Shown: positions 34,599-45,805 of the stretch, one piece after another
Layout: each line of letters opens with the position of its first letter
How positions within the stretch are numbered: position 1 is the first letter of the stretch
DNA from: Avena insularis
Lineage: Eukaryota > Streptophyta > Magnoliopsida > Poales > Poaceae
Assembly: GCA_023614405.1 (NCBI GenBank)
Contig: CM042685.1
Span: forward strand, 186,840,257 to 186,904,256
Direction of reading: 5' to 3'
DNA length: 64,000 bases
Program-made: the position numbers and the translations under genes
Notes under the pieces: generated by a model
What the model was told of the DNA's origin: nothing
Databases searched by the model: none
The model's input: only the letters and a program-made list of their open reading frames with translations

Positions 34599-37500
34599 AT
34601 GGCGGCTTCCTTTGAGGAGGCCGGGATTCTGCAAGCCGGCTGCTGGCGCATCCCCGCGGCCGGAGAGGTGACTCCAAACCCACGAGAGAGGGAGTTCATC
34701 TGCTTCACCAGTCATCTCGAACGGGGGCTAGGGTTCCCCACGTCCCTATTCTTCCGGCGCTTCTGCTCCTACTACGGGATCCAGCCGTCGGATCTGGGCC
34801 CCCATAGCGTCGAGCAGCTCGCCATCTTTGTGGCGTTCTGCGAGTGCTACTTGGGCTGGCTACTTCCCTCTTTGGCAAGATCTGTTCCATGGACGGATCA
34901 GCCGCGAGAGGCGGCGCCCAATGCTCGCCATGGTGGCCTAACCTTCCAGCTGAAGTCGAAGGCCTCATTCTTCGACCTGATGCTGCCCGCCAAGGCAGCG
35001 AGCGACTGGAAAAAGTCGTGGTTCTATGTTGCCGAGGCAACTCCGGAAGGCGAGACGGCGATTCCGCGGTACTCCGCCGATCGGTCCGAGCTGCGCCACC
35101 TTCAAATCGGCAAGCTTCCCGGCGACCAGCGGATGGTCGTCGACGAGATGCTTCAGACCATCCGCAGTCTGAAGAAGAAGGGCCTCCAGACGATAAACCT
35201 GTACAACTGCTGGCTCGGGCGGCGACTCGTCTCGCTGGCTTGGCGCGAGCACTACATGTACCAGTACACCAGCCGGGACGACCCGACAAAGGCTAGCCTG
35301 GCCGAGTGGAGGCTCGACGACTACACCGCGGCCCTGAAGAAAATCACCCAAGCGGTGTACTTGGACGCTCAAGCTGGGGTCGCCCCCAACGGTAATCACT
35401 TCGTATCATTCGCAGTCACAGTCCTTTTGCAGTCGCGGTCATACTAACTTCAACTTGCCTTTGTTGCAGCTGTTCCAAGTGGTGGAAGGGTGGCTCCCGC
35501 CCTTGGATGACGAGAATTCGAGCTCGTCCGTCCAAGACATGGGCGGGTCGCCCGCTAGGAGCGACGAAAGCGACAGCGATGACGAATCCGAGGAGGAAGC
35601 CGCTCCGCTGGCTCGCAAGACCCGCGGGCAACGTCAGCGCGAGCTCGAGGCGAGCAAGAGCCTCGAGCGCCATGATGATGAAGAAGAACTTCCAGAGACG
35701 ACCTCGCGCCGCCAAGCTACTCCGTCAAAGAAGAAGAGGAAGGAGAAGGAGGCGAAGGCCCCTCCAAGAAGGAAGACGAAACCGACGAGGCCGGCCTCGC
35801 CACCACACTCGGCAAGCAGTTCCGACGCCCCCAACCCGGCCAAGGATGAGGCGCCGCCGCCGACGGCCGCGCTGGACACGGCCACCATCGAGGTGCCCCT
35901 GGCGTCGATGCCTCCACCATTCGCCCCGGTCTCGGGGCTGGGGGAGGCTCCGGCCGCAGCGACTTCGCCTCGCAGGGAAGCTCCTATCGAAGAAGTTACA
36001 GAGGCTCCGGTCGCAGCTTCGACGACAAAGAAGCCGTCCGTGTCTTGGGCACGTGACGTCCTGGACATGGGGCTTAGCCGCCGACTGGGCCCTGAGCTGG
36101 AGAAGCCAGCCGGCCTCCGTACGGGGCTGCGCTTCATTCCGGTCGCCAAGTAAGTGCACTCGCCTTCCTTTATCTCCCATAATCATTGAATTATCTTGCT
36201 TATATGATCGATGTACAGGACCGGAGTGAAGAAGATGGGCCACCCAACCGTGGCTAAGGTGTCGTCCGTCATCAGCAAGGAGGATTCTTCCCGCAAGAGG
36301 AAGGCGGACGAAGTCGTCGTCCCTGCGGATGGCGGCAAGAAGGCCAAGGGTGACACCATCGTCATGATTTCTGACGACACGGTGGCCGCGCCGGCTGGTC
36401 ACCTGAAGCAGGCTGACGCGTCCACGAAGGAGGCGCTCGTTGCCTGGAACGGCCGAGCCGACCTCCTTTGGCGGGTGCCTCTATCGCCACCTTCCCACGC
36501 TTCATGACCAAAGCGGCGCGTAGTGGAACCGCCTTGAGCCACGCTCCAGGAGTCGCCGACGCTGAAGTCGACCAGCGCCGTGGGCATACGCCAGCTCTCC
36601 TCGCGTCCGTGGACGCGATACAACTCCACGGCATGCTTGGCGCAGCCATCTAGGTACATCCAGTCCCCGAGGATCAGGTCGGTGCTTTGCAGCGGCCTGA
36701 TTATTGTAGTGTCTTATATTCACTTTTCGCATCCAGTCCCGATGCGCTTTTCGCTGAATTTCAGCGGGTGGGCACTTAAAATTCTTTGAGTACCGGTCCC
36801 GATGCGCTTCGCTGAATTTAAGCGGGTGGGCACTTTAGGAGTTTCTTTGATTGACCTTTTGGTGATGTGCAGGGTCTGCAACTTGAATCGGCCGACCGAT
36901 TGGCGGCGAAGCAGCGCGCGGAAAAGGAACCGGCCATCATCCAGGAGGCGAACGAAGGGCTTCGGGCTGTTGCCGCGAAGGCAGAGGAAGCTCACCAGGG
37001 GCTTGTCCCCGCTAGTGAATTGGCGGCGGCGCAGTCGGCTTTGAGTTCGGCCGAACAACGGATTGCCGACCTCGAGCGCCAGCTGCAGGAGGCGAAGGAA
37101 GAAGCGAGCTCAGCCGATGGGCGAGCCAAGGCCGCCGTTGCAGCCGCCGAAGAGGATCGCAGAGTGTCGGAAGTCCTTATTGCTGGGCTTCAGGACGACC
37201 ATACGTCGCTTCAATGCTTCATCACGGATCTCGCCCGCCCGTTGATTGGTAAGTGCGTTTTCCTCTTTCAGGAGTTGTGCCATTTGTGGTGTCCGTCATA
37301 TTCATTATTGTCTTCTACTCGCAGGTCGCATCATCGACAGCGCAGAAGAAGCAAGCACGTTCAACGCGCGGCAGTGTGTGACCACGCTTGTCGATTCGGC
37401 AACGTTGTCGGCGACGTGCATCCGTGCCTATCTCCAGGAGATATCGCCCATGGAAGTGATTCCCAGCGACCTCGTTGAGGTGTGGAGGTATTTGGAGAAG

Positions 37501-37746
37501 GCGCCCGCGGTCGTTGAGTTCATGACGCGGTCGGCGTTTCAGCGCGGGGCGGCAACGGCGCTTAGTCTTGGACTTGCCCACTTCCCCGAGGACTTCGACA
37601 TCGACGACGTGACGAGTGGTTACCCATCGTCGACCGGCGCGGTGGAGCTTTCCGAGGTCCTCAAGTTGCAAGACCACGCCGCCAAGTACTCGGAGCGTGT
37701 CTTGGTGATGGGCGACCTCCTTCCGTACCAGGAGACGGTCGTGTAA
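34599..37746 (+). CDS. Antisense spliced gene of element C (Transposase_28-like / Tat aORF)
   Basis: Probable exons are 34599-35391, 35470-36149, 36219-about 36653, 36873-37248 and 37325-37746. The introns after exons 2 and 4 have GTAAGT donors, CAG acceptors and matching phases. The first exon (about 264 codons) resembles the N-terminal domain known in databases as putative gypsy-type transposon (AGEVTPNPREREFICF near 34660, FDLMLPAK near 34970, YHMYQY-like near 35255). The middle exons are acidic and basic low-complexity. Exon 4 is an Ala/Glu-rich coiled coil. The last exon ends with FDIDDVTSGYP near 37590. Two defects appear: the exon 1/2 phase does not fit a GT donor at 35392, and a frameshift lies near 36470. 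Function is unknown in the family. Confidence 0.65.
36654..36872 (+). other. Intron of the antisense gene of C with a tandem repeat
   Basis: The block CCCGATGCGCTT...GCTGAATTT...AGCGGGTGGGCACTT occurs twice (about 36736-36777 and 36797-36835). It contains the small inverted pair CGCTGAA/TTCAGCG. An acceptor TGCAG precedes 36873. Confidence 0.5.
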
Positions 37747-38725
37747 TGCAGCGACCCCGCCGCATCGTGATTTCAAGGTTGAGCAACCCTTCCGCACGGC
37801 AATGGCGGGTGAACTGACGACGTATCCGTCGAACCCGTACACGCCGTTCATCCGCAATCGCCGTGGAGTTGGCGAGTCGTCGTCTAAGCCTGCAGAATAG
37901 GATAGTTTGCCTTGTGGCGTTAGCAGCAGTTCTGCCATGCGGGCATATTTTGTAATGCGAGACAATGCAACATGCTATCGAATGAGATGTCGTGTCTACT
38001 TTGGTATTTGTCAAGTGTTTGTGATTGTTGTTTGAACGAGTCCCCAAGCGCGTCCACCCTTTTATGGGGTTTACCTCGTATGTGATGTGTTTGTTGTCTT
38101 TGTGTGTTTTATTATTGTGGTCGACTCGCCCGAACTGGAAGAGCCAGTCGCTAGGCGACTCCCTTGAACGCTGTGCCCGCGTTTTCCGTCTTGTGAGCAG
38201 TCGGGTGGCGAGTCCCCGGCGTGGTACTTGGCTGTTCGAGCGACTCGAGGTGAGTGAGGACTTGGCGCGTTAGTTTGTGCGTCCTCCTGCCTGGCCCGTG
38301 GGGTCGTCGCGTGCAGTCTGGGCATGCTCTCCTACTTGGCGTTTTCCCGGACCGCTCGAGGTGAACTGGTCCGTAGTCCCCGAGCGTGGTACTTAGCCGT
38401 TCGAGTCGCTATGTCGAGGATGCGGAGGACCGTGGTCGCTGTAAGAAGCATAGGCAGTAGTCTTGGTTCGTAGAACCAGTCGAGCTAGGCGACTCCAATG
38501 GGGCTCCGGGTAGGCGTTTTTCGTGGACGATGCAAGACCTGAGGTGACTCAGTGCTCTTGCACCGCACTACTTAGCCGTGCCGATCGCTGTACCAAAGGT
38601 TGACTTCTGCGGTTAGCGTGTTGCTGTTATTACGAGTGCGAGTGGCACAAGACACGGAGAGTAGGCGCAATTTGCGGTAACCGTTTCTTTTATTTCAGAG
38701 CGTTGGAGAGTACATATGTGGGGTT
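37747..38725 (+). other. Spacer between the antisense gene and the end of pol in C
   Basis: Convergent 3' ends of the two transcripts meet here. No gene is supported. A loose repeat around GTGGTACTTGGCTGTTCGAG recurs near 38220, 38387 and 38565. Confidence 0.5.
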
Positions 38726-39960
38726 CTAGGCGTAGAACTTCCGTAGGAGGTTTACATTCCATGGTCGCTTGACGTTGAGTTCGCCGTCTCCGCGGACGTC
38801 GGTGAGGTAGTAGGCGTCGTTGCCGAGTACATGGCCGATGGCGAATGGTCCCTCCCATGGAGGGGAAAGCTTGTGCATGCCCTTCTTGTCCTGGATGAGA
38901 CGCAGCACCAGGTCGCCTTCTTGGAAGGTGCGAGTTCTCACCCGCCGGCTGTGATAGCGGCGGAGTCCTTGTTGGTAGATGGCGGTGCGCGAGCGATCTA
39001 GGTCGCGTGCCTCGTCGAGTTGATCGACTCCATCCTGTCGTGCGAGTTCGTTCGCAGCTTCCGTGTAGTGGACGACCCTTGGCGAGTCGTGCTCAAGGTC
39101 GGTGGGCATGACTGCCTCGGCGCCGTACACCATGAAGAAGGGGGTGAATCCTGTCGACCTGTTGACCGAGGTGCGGATTCCCCAGATGACGAAGGGTAGC
39201 TCCTCGACCTAGCACCCGGCGGTGCGCTCGAGTGGTACTTGGAGTCGCGGCTTTAGGCCGTGGAGGATGCTTTGGTTGGCCCGTTCCGCCTGGCCGTTGG
39301 ATTCCCGGTGGGCGACTGACGCGAGGTCGAGCCGAATGTGGTGCTCTTCGCAGAATTCGGCCATGGATCCTTTGGCGAAGTTGGTGCCGTTGTCCGTGAT
39401 GATGCTGTTGGGGAACCCGTAGCGATATATGAGTTCGCGTAGGAATTTCGTGGCGGTCTTCCCGTCGCATTTCCGGACTGGCTTGTCCTCCACCCACTTT
39501 GTGAATTTGTCGACTGCGACTAGGAGGTGGGTGTAACGGAGGAGCCTTCTTGAAGGGCCCACCATGTCCATGCCCCATACGGCGAATGGCGGTGATGGGG
39601 ATTGTTTTGGCGCTGAGCTTAACGCGTCGTCTGGTTGGCGTGCCGGCACCGGCGCACCGCTGGGCGATGTCAACAGCGTCGGCGTGTCGGTGGGCGAGAG
39701 AATCCATGTCGCATAGCCTTGGCGACGAGAGAGCGGCGGCGTGGTGGCGCGATCACCGGAGTGGATGTCATGGAGGATCTTGCGTCCGTCGGCGGGTTGA
39801 CGCAGCGTTGGAACACGCCGGTGACATCTGCGCTTGTGGAGCTCACCGTCGATGATGGCGTGGGACTTGCATCGACGGGCGATCATTCGAGCTTTCGTCT
39901 GCGCGGCAAGGTGCGGCTTCGGTAAGCGATGTAGGGCTTGGTCGGTCGTGCGGCTCGTTG
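38726..39960 (-). pseudogene. Integrase of element C
   Basis: On the minus strand: KILHDIHSGD near 39775 (zinc-binding N-part, frame-shifted inside), WGMDMVGP near 39570, IITDNGTNF near 39390 and GQAERANQ near 39280 (the catalytic D, D, E), then the C-terminal part from MVYGAEAV at 39133 (SPPWEGPF near 38855) to a stop at 38726. One TAG at 39209 replaces the Trp of a WVEELP motif, and two compensating frameshifts lie between about 39600 and 39800. Integrase inserts the cDNA. Confidence 0.8.
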
Positions 39961-40628
39961 ACGAAGTGCGACCAGGGCTGCTTCTGGTTGGGCGGGACTC
40001 GATGTCGATCTCCCTTGGGGGAGACTGATGGCTTAGTGATCGTGTCGAGGAAGGCGCGGGTGGTGCGGTCGAGCCGACCCGATGCGAGGGCGTCGGCCTC
40101 CTCGTTCTTCCGCCTGTCGATCCACTCGACGGAGTAGCCTGTGAAGTGTCCGCCCAGATTGTCCACGGCTTGGCGGTACGCCGCCATGGTGGGGGAGACG
40201 GCGTCGCAGGTGCCAGCGACTTGTCCTGCGACGAGGTCGGAGTCGCCGTAGCAGCGTAGGCGGTTGACATTCATCTCCCTGGCGGCCCTCATGCCGTGTA
40301 GTAAGGCCTCGTACTCGGCCATGTTGTTTGTGCAGGGTGTGAAGTCCAGGCAGAGGACATAGCGGAGCTTGTCGCCCTTCGGAGAAGTTAACACGATCCC
40401 TGCGCCTGCGCCGTCCGCGTTCTTGGAGCCGTCAAAGTGCAGGCTCCAGTAGTGGAGGTTTGGCAGCTTCTCTGGCTGCTGGGCTTCTTCCCAGTCGGCG
40501 ATGAAGTCCGCTAGGGCTTGCGACTTGATCGCTCTTCGTGTCTCGTATTTGATGTTGTGGACACCGATCTCGACGGCCCACTTGGCGACTCGCCCGGTCG
40601 CCTCACGGTTGCGGATGATGTCCTGCAA
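39843..40628 (-). pseudogene. RNase H of element C
   Basis: All four catalytic residues are visible: FDGSK near 40430, NMAEYEAL near 40315, GDSDLV near 40245 and NEEADALAS near 40095. The frame is open through the domain but not joined to RT or integrase without frameshifts. It degrades the RNA template in the hybrid. Confidence 0.8.
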
Positions 40629-41789
40629 CGGTGCGGAGGAGACAACCGTGATCGGGTGCTCCTGGAAGTAGTGCGGCGTAGCTGTGCCACGAAGACCGCG
40701 TATACCAGCTTCGGTACGGTACTGCTGGCCGACTTCGGTGAGGACCTCGCTGATGTAGTAGACGATTCGCTGTCTGGCGCTCCTTTCCTTCCTCCGGTCG
40801 CTCGGCGATCATGACCGCGCCCGACGGCGTGCTCGGAAGCCGGCGTGAACTAGCATGGGTTCTTTGTCGGCGGCGGCGAGTAGCGTCGGCGGTAGCACCT
40901 TCTTGAGGTCGTGGAGGCGTCGTCGCCTCCTTGTCCCAGCGGAATGTGGGGTTCTTGCATCGAGGCGATATAGAGGCATTGCCTTCTCGCCCAGCGAGGA
41001 TGAAGCGGCGAGAGCCGCTACTCGCCGACCAGCTTCGAGCGTCGCGCAAGCACTCGGGTTTCCGAGTCAGGCGATCGATGTCGATCTTGGTGGGGTTCGC
41101 CTCGATCCCGCTTGGAGACGAGCAGCGTAGCCCGATGGCTGCACTGGCACGAAGGTGCATTTGCCTGGGTTGAGCTTTATGTTGTATTTTCTCAAGTTGG
41201 CGAACGTTTCCGCCAGGTCGGCGAGTAGGTCGCCCTGGCGAGCGGACTTTACGACCATGTCGTCGATGTAGACGTGGATGTTGCGGCCAATTTGGCTTGC
41301 AAGGCATTCTTGCATGCACCGCTGGTAGGTTGCCCCGGCGTTCTTGAGGCCAAAGGTCATGGCGGTGTAGCAGAAGGCTCCGAATGGCGTGATGAACGCC
41401 GTCTTCTCCTCGTCCGCGACAGCCATTTTGATCTGGTTGTAACCAGAGTAGGCATCGAGGAAACACAGCGACTCCGAGCCCGCGGTGGAATCGATTATCT
41501 GGTCGATCCGCGGGAGGACAAACTGCTCCTTTGGGCAGGCGCTGTTCAGGTTTGTGTAGTCGATACACATCCTCCAGGTCCCATTTTTCTTCTCGACCAG
41601 GACTGGGTTTGCCAGCCACTTGGAGTATTTGATCGGCCGGATGAAGCCTGCAGCGAGTAGACGCTGCACCTCTTCGGCGATTGCTCGGCGGCGCTCTTCA
41701 TTGAAGGGTCGCAGCGACTGCTTGACAGGTCGCACTTTGGGGTCGGCGTTTAGCTTGTGCTCAGCGAGCTCCCTGGGGACACCGGGCAT
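40629..41789 (-). pseudogene. Reverse transcriptase of element C
   Basis: The frame 41789-41067 has VPRELAEHKLN, ANPVLVEKK, MCIDYTNLN, LDAYSGYNQI, FGLKNAGATYQR and the catalytic YIDD near 41260. Downstream (about 41066-40629) the thumb and connection are spread over other frames because of several indels. Confidence 0.82.
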
Positions 41790-41852
41790 GTCAGAGGGAT
41801 TCCATGCGAAGATGTCCCTGTTCTCATGGAGGAACTCGATGAGCGCGCCTTC

Positions 41853-42770
41853 CTATGCCAGGCTCATGCCCGTCCCGATCGTCACCGTCTGGCTGGAGTC
41901 ACCTGGGACCAGCTCGACGGTACGGGTGTGCGTGGTGGCCTCAAAGGTTGAGGTGTTTGCGCCCTCCGAGTTGGGCTTCTTGAGTATGGTGGGGTCGTCG
42001 TTGTTGACCCCGCTCGCGTATTTGGCGAGTTCATCCGCGTGGTTGGTCTCCGCCGCGATGACGGCGTCAGCGAGCTCGACGCCTTTGGCCTCGCACTCGG
42101 CGGCCATGTCGGGGTCGCCGTTGATGGTGATGACGCCGCATGGCCCGGGGAGCTTCATCACGTTGTACGCGTAGTGGGGCGCTGCCATGAACTTGGCGAA
42201 CGCCTGGCGCCCCAAGACGCAATGGTAGGGGCTGTCGAATGGCACGAGCTCGAAGACGATCCGCTCGGTGCGGAAGTTTGCTAGTGTGCCGAAGGTGACT
42301 GGCAGCGTGACCTTGCCGATCGGGTATGCCTTCCGACCGGGGACGATGCCATGGAACGTGGTGTGGGTCGTCTCGATCATCGACTGCGGGAGCCGACCGC
42401 TGAAGGTGTCGGTACATGATGTTGATGGAGCTTCGCCGTCCATCAATGTCTTGAGCGATGGTCGCCGACCTTGGGCTTGACCACCGGGCGACTCGACCTG
42501 GGTACTGATGCGTGGCGAGTGGTCTTGTCGACTCGGTGATGGGCTGCTCCGACCAGTTGAGGCGGGGGCGTCCACAGGCCACCGCGTTGACAGCGGACGG
42601 CGGGCGATGACCTTCTTCTCGCGCTTCGTGTTGAAGCCCGTGAAGGTGTGGAGCGAGCCGGCCACTTTGCCGAATTTTCCGCCGTTTGGCGGGTCATTGT
42701 CGGGGTCCTCCCGTGCTCGCCGTGCCTTCTCGATCTCCCTGAGGGTGTGGCAGTCGGCGGTGGTGTGCAT
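41853..42770 (-). pseudogene. Protease region of element C
   Basis: The frame starts in a His/Cys cluster (MHTTADCHTLREIEKARR) typical of the knuckle of Tat-lineage Gag. It includes the protease C-terminal part (FELVPFDSPYHCVLGRQAF near 42245, LPGPCGVITI near 42150). The active-site portion (SSINIMY) is in another frame near 42425, so a frameshift splits the enzyme. Confidence 0.7.
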
Positions 42771-42779
42771 GGCGGGCTT

Positions 42780-44960
42780 TCCTTCCCTGATATGAAACGC
42801 ACATGGTTGGTTAAGGAGAGCGCGGGTCGAACCTTGGCAGCCTTGTAGTTGCCGCCGTCACGGCATTGTCCTCCGTCATGGCGGAAGCTCTTGGGCTCGC
42901 GTTGCGCATGCGGCGTTAGCGGCGAAGTCGACTTCGCCCGTCACTGCGGCGCTTGCCGGTGAGGCGAGTGTTGCTGTAGCGCAGGTCGGACCGTCGTCCG
43001 CTGTCGTTGCCGTTCGTGCGGCGTTGACCTCCTGACTCGTCGTCAGTTTCCTGGTTTGGATCTTCCTCCGCGTACCGTTTGGCGATCTCGAGGAGGTCGG
43101 GGATGTTGTCGAGTGTGCGAGAGTGTCGCTTGAGCTTGGCGACCAGGGGCTCGTATCGGCACGAGGTCTTGAAGCAATGGATCGCGGTGTCCAGGTGGAT
43201 GCCGACCGCGTTGTACCAGAGTTCTTGCCACCGTTGGACCCAGTTGCGGGTCGACTCGCGGGGTCCCTGGACGCATCGCTCCAGGTCCCCGATAGTGGTG
43301 GCGCGGGTGTAGGAGCACTCGAAGTGCCTGACGAAAGCGTCGCGCATCTCCTCCCAGGAGTCTATACATCTGAGGAGGTATTGATCCACTGCCGCACGTC
43401 CCTCCATCATCGGGGAGGCAGGCGCCCGAGTCGGTGTGGCCTGCGATCCCCATTGCCATGAGGTATGTGTCGAGCCAGACGGCAGGGTCGTACGAGGGAT
43501 CGTACTTTTCTATCTCCTTCGGCCCTTTAAAGTTTGGCGGGTACTTCTCGCCTCGGATCATCGGTCCGAAGCACTTGGGACCGAGTCGACTGAGCGACCC
43601 CATGGGCTCGCCGTCGCGGCGATTGGTTAGGGTGTGCCGCAGGTCGTCGGGCTGGCGTGCGCGCCAGCTTTGGTTGTTGATGATGTGGGTGCGGGCGTGG
43701 ATGGGCTGACCGTTGGCGGCGACGAGGTTGGTCGCCTGCCTGGGGTCGTTGGTGGAGAGTGCCGCATTCGCGGGTCGGTATTGGAGCTGCAGTGGCTCCG
43801 GTGATGGGCAGTTGAGTGTGTTTGCCGCCATTGGGCGGCCGCCGAACCGCCTCGCTTCCCAAGAACGCGAGTATACTCGACCTGCAGTCGGCGCCGCTCT
43901 TTGCTGCTCGACGGCCTTTGCGGCAGGGCCTCAAGTATTGGATCTGTAGGCGCCATCGCCGATGGCCATGATCTTTGTCGGTGCTGCTCGGCCCACGAGG
44001 TTGTCCATAGGGGTGGAGAACAGTGGGAGGCCGTTTGCGTCTCGCTCCCGTGAGGAGACTACTATCCGCGGCTGGTCCCTGGGGGGTGTGCGGTTGGGTG
44101 GAGGCGGGGCGCCCATTGCCATCGACCCTGGCGAGGGTCGGGTGCTTCCTCCTGGTGGCGCGTTCTCGCAGATCGCGCGCTCGGCCACGAGGGCCGGGTC
44201 GTTTTCGTCGTCGAAGTTCAGGGCGCACCCCTGAACGGTGGGGTTCAGGCGCGACCTGATCCGCTGTTGGTGGTAGCGCGATAGCTCCTTCGCCGTAACC
44301 TGCTCGGCGAAATTTCTCGCCGGCTTGCTCCTTGCGCCGCCTCCGCCAAAGTGCGGAGTTCCTCGACCTCCGTCGCCGTGGCGTTAGGAGGGATTGGGGT
44401 GGAGAATGGATCCTCTGGCGGATCGGTGCCGGTCTCCATGTAGGTCGCAGCGTGGCGGCTGGTTCCGTCACGGAGGTCGGCGGAGTTCTCCGACCAGTCG
44501 GTCGAAGATCCCGAGGATGGAGGGTCCTCGAAGTCTCCACGTTGGAGACCTGAGTAATGGAGCCCGCGGGTGAAGCAGCGGTGATGGACCGGCGAGTGGC
44601 CGGGTCGCCGAAGTCGGCGTCGTCGTTGAGGGCGTCTTCCGCGGCTGCTGAGTTTTCGGCCCGCCTGTGGGCCGTAATTGTACTCGGGCGGCGATGGATC
44701 GTGCGGATCTTGCTTTCGGAGAGCCGATCGCGTGGCGGTGACTCGCGGATGCGAGCCGAGTCCTCCGAGACGATGACGTCGGTGAGGCCGACGAAGAGGC
44801 TGATCATGCCGATCGGCAGGATCATTGTCGCGTGTGGGTCGCGCTTGTCGGGACGTAGCTGCTCGGCAAGATTTGGAGCATCTCGCCGATCGCTATCATG
44901 CGGCGGTGGCGACCGTCTCGTTGATGGGCAGATTGGATCTCGCCAGAACACCGGCCAGAC
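42780..44960 (-). pseudogene. gag of element C
   Basis: Gag motifs are scattered over three frames: GPKCFGPMIRGEKYP near 43580, YDPAVWLDTYLMAM near 43480, then SWEEMRDAFVRHF, RCVQ and WVQRWQELWYNAVG near 43350-43200. N-terminal pieces (PSPGSMAMGAPP near 44120) lie upstream. Several small indels break it. Confidence 0.7.
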
Positions 44961-44967
44961 GGCCAGG

Positions 44968-44983
44968 CCCACGGTGGGCGCCA
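44968..44983 (-). promoter_or_regulatory. Primer binding site of element C
   Basis: Minus strand TGGCGCCCACCGTGGG, one base after the 5' LTR end; same primer type as elements A and B. Confidence 0.85.
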
Positions 44984-44984
44984 C

Positions 44985-45470
44985 TGTCGTGGGAATGGTC
45001 ACGGCAGATGCTGCAATCGGCAGCGAGTAGTAGAACGAGGGGCAAGGGCGGCCAGCCATCTGCGGAGCGAGATGAGGGCGGAGACACAGGGTTTTTCCCA
45101 GGTTCGCCCCCCCGGAGGGTAAAGACCTACTCCTGCTAGATTGTATTATGAAGGTGGTACAATGGGCGAGCTCGGCGGCTAGGCGGCGAGTCGCGTGGGG
45201 GTATGATGGAACGTCTCTCTACCGCGCCCAGGAGGTTTATATAGGCTCACCTCCCCTAGGGTTTACATATCTCAACCGATTCAGTTAAAGCTTCGATACT
45301 CGTTTAACCTAATCCGACTGGGCCTATCTACTCGCCTAGGCCTTCAGCTTCCAGTCGCTTGGTTCCTCGCTGGGCTTCAATCCAGTCGCCGTCTTGCAGG
45401 CCCACTCGCCAAGTCTTGGGCCAGTCGGAAACGTCCTGCTGGGTATACCCCGGTAGGCATATCCCCATCA
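44985..45470 (-). repeat. 5' LTR of element C
   Basis: 486 bp. On the minus strand it starts TGATGGGG at 45470 and ends CACGACA at 44985, next to the primer site. Confidence 0.9.
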
Positions 45471-45475
45471 AACGA
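45471..45475 (+). repeat. Target-site duplication of element C, right (AACGA)
   Basis: Second copy of 33644-33648. Element A's reading frame resumes here. Confidence 0.9.
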
Positions 45476-45805
45476 CCAGTTTACTATGTGAGCAAGGTCT
45501 TGATGGAGTCCAAGCAGCATTACCCGCACTACCATATGATAGCTTATGGAGTATTCCTTGCTTCTCGGAAGCTGAGGCATTACTTTCAGGAGCACCCAAT
45601 CACAGTGGTGAGCAAGACTCCACTGTCCGACATAATCAACAATAGCGACGCTACAGGAAGGGTCGCGAAGTGGGGCATTGAACTTGCCGCCTTCGAGATC
45701 ACTTACAAGAGACGCGACGCTATCAAGTCACAAGCCTTGGCGGATTTTGTTGTAGATTGGACGGAGATGCCAGATGCTACTCTGTTGCCAGAGCTAGAGT
45801 ACTGA
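45476..45805 (+). pseudogene. RT connection domain of element A after insertion C
   Basis: The frame continues the RT tail and connection (VYYVSKVLMESKQHYPHY, KLRHYFQEHPITVVS, ALADFVVDWTEM) and stops at a TGA at 45803, where B has TGG in the motif EYWVMHFD. It links the RT of 32612-33648 to the RNase H that follows. Confidence 0.85.

Larger units (their letters stand above)
33649..45470 (-). mobile_element. Element C: Tat/Retand-type Gypsy retrotransposon, different family, minus strand
   Basis: An 11,822-bp complete element with 481- and 486-bp LTRs, a primer site (minus TGGCGCCCACCGTGGG), gag to integrase on the minus strand (44960 down to 38726) and a spliced antisense gene on the plus strand (34599-37746). 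It is flanked by AACGA duplications inside element A's pol. The LTRs are about 96-97% alike, many differences being single-base indels. The coding region is much more GC-rich than A and B. Confidence 0.93.

Noticed and set aside
35507..36402. Arg-rich ORFs overlapping the antisense gene of C
   Set aside because: Alternative frames of the GC-rich exon 2; the splice sites and composition support the other frame.
43527..45059. 510-codon minus frame over the LTR and gag of C
   Set aside because: It runs through the LTR and primer site and reads mostly Arg/Pro-rich text in the wrong frame. Gag motifs are in other frames.
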